NCBI GenBank assembly: GCA_030145385.1
Contig: JAQYVU010000030.1
Coordinates: forward strand, 1 to 47,544
DNA: 47,544 nt
DNA from: Desulfococcaceae bacterium
GTDB lineage: Bacteria > Desulfobacterota > Desulfobacteria > Desulfobacterales > Desulfosalsimonadaceae
Direction: 5' to 3'
The position numbers and the translations under genes were made by a program. The notes under the pieces are model-generated. The model did no database searches. It was not told the DNA's origin and saw only the letters and a list, made by a program, of their open reading frames with translations. Each line of letters begins with the position of its first letter. Within the stretch, counting starts at the first letter, position 1. Below, piece after piece: positions 42,001 through 47,544 of this stretch.

Positions 42001-43689
42001 ATAGCCCCGGCCAGTATAAATGCCGAGATCTATAGCCTCGTTTTCGGTAATCTCAAACAGCTCACCATTTACCACGTCGTCATCAGTTGAAACCACGCGG
42101 TAGTATTTGATAGCCCCGTCGAGATTGACCAGATAGGTGCCGGTTCCGTTTTGGACATAATAATGGGCATTGACAATTTTCACGGGAGTACCTGCAACAG
42201 GCGGGGTGGGTACAAACGCCACCGCATCCGCAATAACTTTATAATCACCTTGAGAAGTTCTGAGTTCCACAACGCCTGTATCTTCTGAAAATGATATATT
42301 GTCCTTGAGCAACACCCAATAATTATCAGATTCCGGACTGTAACGCTGATCTATTGAAACGGTGGTGCCGTCAACCGTGTACTGCACAGCGTCTGAACGA
42401 TAATCTGTCGCTAACACCTTGACATAGGCACTGTATTTGGTTCCGTGGGAAAGGCCTTCAGCCGTCCAGGTGAATGTATGAGGCTCGTTAATTTCAGTTA
42501 TACGATAATCGTGTAAATAACGCTCAGTTTCAAATGCGCTTCCTGTCCTTGTGCCCCAGGGACCGGACCAGGTGGAGTAGGTAGCTGGATCAAAGGCGAA
42601 TTGGGGAACCAGCTGGATGGCGTCCACGCCGATCGAACGTCTGGTTTGTTTATCGAATGCTGAAAAATTCAGTTCAACCGTAACAGGTCCCTCGTCAAAG
42701 TCATACGCACCAAAAGATTCCCATACCTGGATTTCTCCTGATTTATTATATTGATTCGCGTCGATTACCTCAGTAGCGCCGCCGCTGTGGGTGATGGTAT
42801 ATGTTGCATCACTCAGGTCATTGACTCGACTAGTATCTTTCGGTATGCTGGCCAGCACGTCATACTTGCCGGCGTTCGTGACATAAAAGTTCCATGTGGC
42901 AGTCGCTGAAAACGCAACCTTCGTCGGGGCAAAATATGTACTGTAATCCGAGTTGTAATACGCTGCATCCGAATTGTCCGGATACCAAGTCCCTCCCTCA
43001 AATTCAATGTTAAAGTTATCAGCGTCCATGTCATCCACCACCAGAACCCGGGTATTCTCGTCGTCTGACTTTTCATCATCATTATCCACGATAATTCCCT
43101 GGTCCCTGATCAGGTCAGCCACATCAAAACCCGCACCGACGTCTATGGTTTCCCATTCACCGCCCAGATCAAAGGTGCTGGTCTCGGTGATCAGGTTAGA
43201 CCGGGGATTGTCCGGGTCTGCCTGGGGCGCGGCCGCAGGCAGGGGAGTTTTCACATCCGCTATGGTCGTCCATGCCGGCCAGGGCTCATACAGTACCGTC
43301 GGATCGTAATACACCTTGTTGTATCCGGACCACTGGGATTTCCAGCGCATCGTAGCATCCGGATCTCCTTGAATCACGTCCCCGATGACATTTTTTTTGT
43401 CATCCGCATACAGATAGCCATATTCGTTTCCAGCGGCATGAAACATGCCTTCATCTTCCTTGCACATAACCGAATACGCCATACTCCCTGAATTGTCATA
43501 CACAAACATGATAATCCCCGGCGCGCCCATGCTCTGGATTTCCAGCGGTTCATCCGCCAGATCAATACATCCGGCCCGGATGTTCGTTGATCCGGTGAAA
43601 ACGAATATTAGTGTGGAAAATAACGCCGCTGTCCAGAAAGGAAAACTTGTCCATGCCCGTTTTTTATTTCGTGAATCTGCTGTCTGCAT
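39052..43689 (-). CDS. pilY1: PilY1/PilC-type pilus tip adhesin with inserted domains and dockerin-like tail
   Basis: A 1545-residue exported protein that primes pilus assembly and acts at the tip. The vWA domain starts at residue 60 with the MIDAS motif DNSGSM (65-70), and its second half with MTDG lies at 702-705. In between are two beta-rich golvesin-like regions (about 170-362 and 385-495). The C-terminal half is the PilY1 beta-propeller, with LLGDIVHSEAEYHDHVLYVG, GYKGLFALDVT and a calcium loop in DPDSNGEIDFVYAGD. Residues about 1431-1494 carry four DxDGDG-type loops like a dockerin or EF-hand array. ATG with AGGTGG. The layout is much longer than usual in its N-terminal half. Confidence 0.93.
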   Translation of the reverse strand: MQTADSRNKKRAWTSFPFWTAALFSTLIFVFTGSTNIRAGCIDLADEPLEIQSMGAPGIIMFVYDNSGSMAYSVMCKEDEGMFHAAGNEYGYLYADDKKNVIGDVIQGDPDATMRWKSQWSGYNKVYYDPTVLYEPWPAWTTIADVKTPLPAAAPQADPDNPRSNLITETSTFDLGGEWETIDVGAGFDVADLIRDQGIIVDNDDEKSDDENTRVLVVDDMDADNFNIEFEGGTWYPDNSDAAYYNSDYSTYFAPTKVAFSATATWNFYVTNAGKYDVLASIPKDTSRVNDLSDATYTITHSGGATEVIDANQYNKSGEIQVWESFGAYDFDEGPVTVELNFSAFDKQTRRSIGVDAIQLVPQFAFDPATYSTWSGPWGTRTGSAFETERYLHDYRITEINEPHTFTWTAEGLSHGTKYSAYVKVLATDYRSDAVQYTVDGTTVSIDQRYSPESDNYWVLLKDNISFSEDTGVVELRTSQGDYKVIADAVAFVPTPPVAGTPVKIVNAHYYVQNGTGTYLVNLDGAIKYYRVVSTDDDVVNGELFEITENEAIDLGIYTGRGYTRERQNFANWFQFARTRDKVSRFALGKLVESMGNIYFGLTTVPSRDIYAVRSIKEAMVSYRDDTLDVLNNVYNLPNPSGATPLKDGFLKVAEYFEGAASLVNAHDKAYFVDGGYATVDTYPYLNAENGGECQQAFLIAMTDGLYNMNAASNIDNHDGNNDSEWDGGEFGDDFESGTLADISMDFYERDMKTMLANEVPTNEWDKNSQQHVVTYALTFGVEGSIVPGDWPDCPKAMPRNDNSCPEWEWPVEGELSTIDDMYHATVNGRGLFLNAGNPKELVAALMKIKANIEERLGSSAAVTTSSVQRQIGSNLYRGEYMTGKWTGDLKAFEIDVDTGAVYPDYKWSARNQLDLVTDYTDRKIYSYDGSSGMLFDFNSMTSDQKTRLSDGLAYAFGTDAAYAFGTIDAGDVENLVNYLRGDVSEDEANGGPFRARANLLGDIVHSEAEYHDHVLYVGANDGMLHAIHSETGNELATYVPNMLYSELPKLALPNYQHQYFLNNTPFVMDTGMKKLLVCPMGKGYKGLFALDVTIPMGEADPTNIPLWEYPGAGAIDPDLGYTYSQATIFKTKAAGWVVITGNGYESVNGHAVLYLMDALTGTVVAKLDTGVGGCNGLSSPAIVDPDSNGEIDFVYAGDLKGNMWKFDLRGATVADWKVAFNDGTNPQPLITVTDSSGTPQPITTAPGVMFVNECNPPGSDGLLLLFGTGKYLGFTDTTDLSHQSVYGVYDWALDWEAETGSSEDKYLGTLTTGPPRTLSNTAPGVGKDLILVQQSIVKEADMNGETYRFITNNEVSYYNLETKEGGALGWYMDLPDDGERMVRRPVVRSNVFTFVANIPEKSPCTAGGRSYLYQVDACSGGWPEEPQFDLDGDGDFDEDDLIDLDVDGDGSVDLDDLLAVAYDADGDGVVTLDDVLLIFDKNGNGVIDSDEIPGNVPPIGQEFDSLLLDPTLLQDVIYLNDLDEVVGKNVPPLPVGAWFWQVIE

Positions 43690-43757
43690 ATGCCACCTGC
43701 CTTTAATTACCAGTTAGGTTAACTCTGTCGTTAAAAAGAATTCAACTAAAGATGGAA

Positions 43758-44459
43758 TTAAAACATAAACTCTCTTTCCACACCCATGCTCAGACGAATG
43801 ATGCCGTTGTTTTCAGACACATATTCCGTCAGAATATCAGCGGTCCTGAGGACCGGCTGGCCAGCGGCCAGATTCAGATTACCTCCTCCTGACAACTTAA
43901 AATTCCACCCCACCATTGCGGACCGGATAGGGCTGTTGTCTGGGTCACCGTCCCATTCACCCCGATTGTCGATCAATTCTATATAATTTAGACCCAACAT
44001 CTCATTTGATATGGAAGCAGGCACCGCTGAATTGGTGGTGTCAAGGACGCGGCCGACGGTATCCGGATTATACCATTTAGCAAGATTTCCGCTGTCAAAC
44101 CATATGGCGGTGTCATTGATCCAGGGCATGTGGTTAGGCATTTGAGGATTAATCTCAAAGATCTCCAGGCTGGCCGTGTCATCCAGGCCCGCATCCAGCA
44201 ATATTTGTACGAACTCAGAGGCTGCAGCATCGACCAAATGGATGTTCTGTTTGCGGATACCGGTATTTCGCACGATAAACGACTCAGTGACCGTGATATT
44301 GGTAGACGATATGCCGATAATTGACATGAGTACCAGCAGCATCAAAACAATAAGAATGACAGAACCCTTCTGGCTCCCCATGGGTTGGTTTAGAGTCCGG
44401 CCACGCATTTTCTGATCACGCTGAATAAGGTTTAATATAACGAAAATTCGATTGATCAT
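43758..44459 (-). CDS. pilX: PilX-like minor pilin
   Basis: A 233-residue protein with the PilX N-terminal signature: a long positive leader ending QKG, then SVILIVLMLLVLMSIIGISS, with no glutamate at position 5 of the mature helix. The rest is a soluble globular part with a proline-rich middle. PilX-type minor pilins help form the priming complex with PilV, PilW and PilY1. Start is ATG at 44459 with AGGAG nine bases upstream; the longer frame begins with TTG and contains the ribosome site. Confidence 0.85.
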   Translation of the reverse strand: MINRIFVILNLIQRDQKMRGRTLNQPMGSQKGSVILIVLMLLVLMSIIGISSTNITVTESFIVRNTGIRKQNIHLVDAAASEFVQILLDAGLDDTASLEIFEINPQMPNHMPWINDTAIWFDSGNLAKWYNPDTVGRVLDTTNSAVPASISNEMLGLNYIELIDNRGEWDGDPDNSPIRSAMVGWNFKLSGGGNLNLAAGQPVLRTADILTEYVSENNGIIRLSMGVEREFMF

Positions 44460-44509
44460 AGTGTCTTTCTCCTGATTAAAATTCAATCTGGTTCTAACCT
44501 GCGTAATCC

Positions 44510-44950
44510 CTAGTTAGGATCCATTCTACGGAATTTGGCAAACCAAATCTCCGCCTGTATATCATTGGGGTTACTTGTCGGAGTGACCGATACCCGAACG
44601 GTTTTGGAGCGTGTCGTGGTTGTCCCGAATTCAAACACCCCCGAATCATAGGCAGGAATGGGCACATCAGGCAATACCGTCCACCGCACGGTAAACGGAG
44701 GGGCCGCTTCTGTGCCGGAAACAACGGCAGCTAAAGGTTGGATCATCAGCTCTTCCGATTTATCTTCCGCCAGGGTCAATGCTTCAGTGGTCCTGCGGGC
44801 AGAGTTCGTCTTGGTCAGTGCATTGATCTGCATGGTCCCAACGGCCAGAAAACCGATGGCAAAAATGCCAATGGCAATCAGCACCTCAATCAGAGTAAAT
44901 CCCCTGTTATCTTTTGCCGAACCGATCATGATGGGTTTCTTATTATTCAC
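44510..44950 (-). CDS. pilV: PilV-like minor pilin (type IV prepilin-like)
   Basis: A 146-residue prepilin with leader NRG, cleavage before FTLIEVLIAIGIFAIGFLAV and glutamate at mature position 5. The mature part is short, with threonine-rich strands toward the C-terminus. Start is GTG with AAGGAG eight bases upstream. Position and length fit PilV of the fimU-pilVWX operon. Assignment within the minor-pilin set rests mostly on gene order. Confidence 0.85.
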   Translation of the reverse strand: MNNKKPIMIGSAKDNRGFTLIEVLIAIGIFAIGFLAVGTMQINALTKTNSARRTTEALTLAEDKSEELMIQPLAAVVSGTEAAPPFTVRWTVLPDVPIPAYDSGVFEFGTTTTRSKTVRVSVTPTSNPNDIQAEIWFAKFRRMDPN

Positions 44951-45000
44951 GTTGGAATCTCCTTTGTTTCAGATACTTTAATACGACTTTTTGGGGGTAC

Positions 45001-45675
45001 CTATAACTGATTCCGGCAAACAACCGTTGTGCTTAACTGGAATCGCCGGAACGAATCATTCTGTGCAGGAAGAATGACTTCATCCTGAAGATTCTTATAG
45101 ACCGTATTGTCTGTATATGAGCGTAAAAAACCGGGATTTTTGGTATCAGCGGATCGAACAACAGCACTCACCTCAATGGCGTTGATTATAGTCGGGTCAG
45201 TCGAACGTATGTACACAAAATTGATGGCATCACAATGAAGAGCGATGGGCTGAAGGCCGCCACCGTCGACTTCCCGACAAAGGTCCCCATCTGAGTTGAT
45301 CGCATATCGAACATCCTCGTTGGGTCCAATAACACCGTCGGGCTGCCCCTCGGGTCCGCCGCCAATATCCATAGTAACCCTCAGTTCATCACTGTTCGCC
45401 GTTACAATCTGCGCATCAGAACTATCGGTGGGGTCACAACCTGCCATGCGGATGTCAGACGCAATCAGTTCCATTGCCGCCCTCAGGCCCTGAGTCATTT
45501 CCAGGGACACATCCTGGGACACCTGGCCTCGAACCTGAGCTTGAAATACAGAATACATGGCAGCGGAAATAATACTTGTAATGACCATGGCGATCATAAG
45601 TTCGATCAGCGTAAAACCGGAAGATTGGGACAATTTTACCGGTCGGGTGAAGCATTTACCTGTTCTCAAATGCAT
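45001..45675 (-). CDS. pilW: PilW-like minor pilin
   Basis: A 224-residue prepilin with leader SSG, mature start FTLIELMIAMVITSIISAAM and glutamate at position 5. The helix then continues VFQAQVRGQVSQDVSLEMTQ and LRAAMELIASDIRMAGC, a pattern typical of PilW. Two cysteine pairs in the globular part could form disulfides. ATG with AGGAG, 15 bases after the pseudopilin gene upstream, and in the order expected for PilW. Confidence 0.87.
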   Translation of the reverse strand: MHLRTGKCFTRPVKLSQSSGFTLIELMIAMVITSIISAAMYSVFQAQVRGQVSQDVSLEMTQGLRAAMELIASDIRMAGCDPTDSSDAQIVTANSDELRVTMDIGGGPEGQPDGVIGPNEDVRYAINSDGDLCREVDGGGLQPIALHCDAINFVYIRSTDPTIINAIEVSAVVRSADTKNPGFLRSYTDNTVYKNLQDEVILPAQNDSFRRFQLSTTVVCRNQL

Positions 45676-45690
45676 TGTTTTCTCCTGATT

Positions 45691-46158
45691 TTATATGTCA
45701 ATACGCGGCTTGCCGCTTGAGGACACTATCACCTGCCGTTGATGATTTTTTGAATCAGTAATCGTAACTGTACCGCCGACATTGTCGGACAGCATTCCCC
45801 GATTGTTATAAACCACATCATTATCAGAGAAGGTGTTGGTCATAGAGAGACCCGGCCGCAAAGTCAAGGACACTACTTTACTGGCTTTGGGATCTGTGGG
45901 GTCTGCTATAGCGCGATTTCTTTGAAAAGTAACAATCGTTCCGGCACCGGCATCAAACGTGATGGTCACACTGGAATTGCCCTTGATCGCCTGAAGCCGT
46001 GCTCCTTGAAACACCCCCTGTATTTCCCGGGCCATGCCGTTTAACTGGTGATTGCTGCGCCAACTGATTAAATTCGGAACTACAATTCCCGCAAGTATAC
46101 CAATGATTGCAATCACAACCATCATCTCAATTAAGGTAAACCCGGATTTATTTCTCAT
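45691..46158 (-). CDS. FimT/GspH-type pseudopilin
   Basis: A 155-residue prepilin with leader KSG, mature start FTLIEMMVVIAIIGILAGIV and glutamate at position 5. The GspH/FimT motif REIQGVFQGARLQAIKGN follows, then a beta-rich C-terminal domain. It occupies the fimU/fimT place at the head of the minor-pilin operon. Such proteins complete the pilus-priming complex, and some bind DNA for uptake. ATG with AAAGGA. Confidence 0.9.
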   Translation of the reverse strand: MRNKSGFTLIEMMVVIAIIGILAGIVVPNLISWRSNHQLNGMAREIQGVFQGARLQAIKGNSSVTITFDAGAGTIVTFQRNRAIADPTDPKASKVVSLTLRPGLSMTNTFSDNDVVYNNRGMLSDNVGGTVTITDSKNHQRQVIVSSSGKPRIDI

Positions 46159-46704
46159 TTTATCGTCCTTTCAATAATGTCTGATAAATATATAATTCAA
46201 TAACTGTGCCACTAAAACGGCAATTTATTCCTATTGAATAAAATAAAAACTAATGTATTGAAAATTTAGAATAAATGAGTTGGGCATATGGCCTGATATC
46301 CGCTTGAAAAAAACATTTACAACGAATTTTTTAATGAGGAGAGGGTAAAATTATTAATTTATTTTATATGACTATAAAATTTTTTAATACCTACGAAACA
46401 AGTAAAATAGTTTGAAGTGACTAAAGTTATGAACCGGAACAATTTCTTTAAACATTACTAATTATATGTTATGTTTGCATTTGTTATTTATAACTTCTCA
46501 AAAAGTCTTGGCATAATACATCTGGAGGGCATAAAGCCCTCCCCTACATGGGTTTGTGACAAATACCGTAGTGGCAGGGTTTATCCCCGCCAGATACTTG
46601 ATCAACTTTTGCCCATGTTTATTGAAAACACACTGTTATTTTTGCAGAAGCTTCAGGATTCTGAGCTGACAAACCTTAAATCGACAAACCAAGGAGTTCG
46701 CAGG
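46159..46704. other. 546-base AT-rich gap with two hairpin repeats
   Basis: The left part (46159-46490) is AT-rich and should hold the pilus-operon promoter on the minus strand, but no clear -35/-10 pair stood out. To the right are two short GC-rich hairpins: GGAGGGC-ATAAA-GCCCTCC (46524-46542) and GGCAGGG-TTTAT-CCCCGCC (46573-46591). Paired hairpins of this kind occur as dispersed repeats in many deltaproteobacterial genomes. No gene is called here. Confidence 0.6.
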
Positions 46705-47262
46705 ATGCGGAAATGGATATGGATGATGGTTTTTTTACCGGTGCTGGCGGTGCCGAAACTCTGCCCGGCAGCTTACCTCATTGAACTGAAAACCGGGACA
46801 AGCTTTATTACCGAAGAATACTGGGAAGAAGACGGACAGGTTAAATTCAACCATTATGGCGGTATTATGGGGGTTTCCAAAGAGATGATTTTGTCCATCA
46901 CGGATTCCGATGCGCCGGTGCCCGAAGAAATTATCCGGACGGATTCTCCTGTGATTGAAAACCTGGCCGAATCTGTGGAAACGGAAAAGTCCCTGGATGA
47001 GAATATTGACAACAAAAAGCAAGATCCGGATTTCGAAAAAAAGGTACAGGAATGCAAAGAAACCCAATGGCGCATCCAGGACGACCGAATCACCCAGACT
47101 GGATATTTCAACACCGCAAAGGAACAAAACAACCAGGCGGCCAAGGATGAGGCATGGAAGCTTTTAATTGAACTGAATAAAGAGCATATCCAGCTGAAAC
47201 AGAAAGTGCAGAACCTCTATCAAGGCACATTGCCGGAATGGTGGGATGAGGCCGACAACTAA
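46705..47262 (+). CDS. Small secreted protein of unknown function
   Basis: A 185-residue exported protein with signal peptide (WMMVFLPVLAVPKLCPA, cleavage near PAA-YLI). A short beta domain follows (LIELKTGTSFITEEYWEEDG, then FNHYGGIMGVSKEMI), then an acidic linker and a charged helical end (about 115-185). The beta domain loosely recalls DUF4124-like exported proteins. I do not recognise the family. The ATG at 46705 has AAGGAG eight bases upstream; a longer frame to 46471 would run through the hairpin repeats and is rejected. Confidence 0.75.
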   Translation: MRKWIWMMVFLPVLAVPKLCPAAYLIELKTGTSFITEEYWEEDGQVKFNHYGGIMGVSKEMILSITDSDAPVPEEIIRTDSPVIENLAESVETEKSLDENIDNKKQDPDFEKKVQECKETQWRIQDDRITQTGYFNTAKEQNNQAAKDEAWKLLIELNKEHIQLKQKVQNLYQGTLPEWWDEADN

Positions 47263-47269
47263 AAGGCAG

Positions 47270-47312
47270 ATGAACATCGAACGTCAAACATCGAACGCTC
47301 AACGTCGAATTT
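47270..47312. repeat. ATCGAACGTC-type short tandem repeat
   Basis: About four imperfect copies of a ten-base unit (ATCGAACGTC, AAACATCGAACG, CTCAACGTCG) in non-coding DNA. The stretch leads into hairpins (47325-47385) and the terminal repeat. Confidence 0.6.
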
Positions 47313-47440
47313 GGAACCCGGAACAGTAAGAATCCTGACCCAGAGGGCCAGGCATTGGGTTAAGCCCGAAGGGCATGGTCTACTAATTGATGATACCAAA
47401 ACTCAATTTTCATAATCCTAATCATCATCATAATCTTAAT

Positions 47441-47544
47441 CCGTCTTTTGATGAAAGACTTTCGCCCAAAAGATTATGATTAAGAGAAAGATTACGATTA
47501 AGAATTTAACCGAATCATCGCTCAGGGCAGAGCCAATATCTCTG
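47441..47544. repeat. Right copy of terminal direct repeat
   Basis: These are the same 104 bases as positions 1-104. The left flank here holds CATAATC/CTTAATC repeats that pair imperfectly with GATTATGATTAAG inside the unit. It lies between the small secreted-protein gene and the window end, and if the contig is circular it would be joined to the terminator and folD. Confidence 0.95.

Noticed and set aside
46471-46704. N-terminal extension of the small secreted protein
   Set aside because: It runs through two hairpin repeats without a ribosome site, and a signal peptide begins at the internal ATG at 46705.
1-47544. Plasmid or phage genome suggested by the matching ends
   Set aside because: No replication initiator, partition, relaxase, capsid, terminase or integrase gene is visible, and the genes are metabolic and envelope genes typical of a chromosome. 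Kept as a finding about the ends only.

Overview
The window reads as a stretch of bacterial chromosome, most likely from an anaerobic deltaproteobacterium of the Desulfobacterales type. The inference rests on moderate GC, branched-chain amino-acid transport cassettes next to a PaaK-like ligase and an ACT-domain protein, a PhaR-domain/phasin/wax-ester-synthase lipid-storage locus, a Myxococcus/Pseudomonas-style PilY1 and minor pilin operon, and small dispersed intergenic repeats (GAAGGTTGAAG heptads, ATCGAACGTC-type repeats, imperfect palindromes) of the kind common in that group. No rRNA, tRNA, CRISPR array, transposase, replication initiator, partition or phage gene was recognised. The first and last 104 bases are identical, so the contig is either circular or cut at both ends in the same repeat. 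The housekeeping gene content favours the second reading.

Layout. (1) 0.2-10.7 kb, all minus strand: argC, a two-ACT-domain protein, two tandem LivK-type binding proteins, livH, livM, livG, livF, a PaaK-like ligase with an eroded nucleotide-binding loop, and folD. Two hairpin terminators and two repeat elements lie between genes of this string. (2) 11.0-17.1 kb, plus strand: an RND efflux operon (adaptor, inner-membrane pump, TolC-like channel) closed by its own TetR-type regulator, with a palindrome near the promoter. (3) 17.1-17.6 kb: decayed DNA and a repeat element. (4) 17.6-21.0 kb, minus strand: a tightly overlapped operon of TPR protein, M23-like peptidase, alpha/beta hydrolase and spermidine-synthase-like protein.

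(5) 21.6-29.2 kb is the most interesting region. It holds two proteins with a PhaR-type DNA-binding head and a phasin-like tail, a third phasin-like protein with three 19-residue repeats, a WS/DGAT neutral-lipid synthase with an added Cys/His motif, a pair of ArsA/Get3-like ATPases, and a patatin-like lipase. A 15-bp palindrome (TRACGC-N3-GCGTYA) occurs five times and only here. It lies inside predicted promoters of the first PhaR-like gene and of the phasin gene. No PHA synthase is present. My inference is a neutral-lipid storage-body locus controlled by a PhaR-type regulator that represses its own gene and the coat-protein gene. (6) 29.4-33.3 kb, plus strand: a close FadR relative, with a FadR-like operator over its own -10 box, heads an operon with an alkyl-DHAP-synthase-like flavoprotein and a GlpD-like dehydrogenase. 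This suggests acyl-CoA-responsive control of ether-lipid or glycerolipid synthesis. Regions 5 and 6 together make about 12 kb of lipid-related genes.

(7) 33.4-36.1 kb: a Ste24-type M48 membrane peptidase and a secreted LysM protein. (8) 36.1-46.2 kb, minus strand: a type IV pilus block in the order fimT/gspH-like, pilW, pilV, pilX, pilY1, a small beta-barrel-like secreted protein, a DUF4124 protein and a PilB/GspE ATPase. PilY1 is unusual: beta-rich domains are inserted in its vWA domain and it has a dockerin-like calcium-binding tail. (9) 46.2-47.5 kb: hairpin repeats, one small secreted protein, and repeat-rich DNA running into the terminal repeat.

Starts were chosen from visible Shine-Dalgarno sequences, and several differ from the longest possible reading frame. 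Family names come from recognising motifs by eye. No database search was run.
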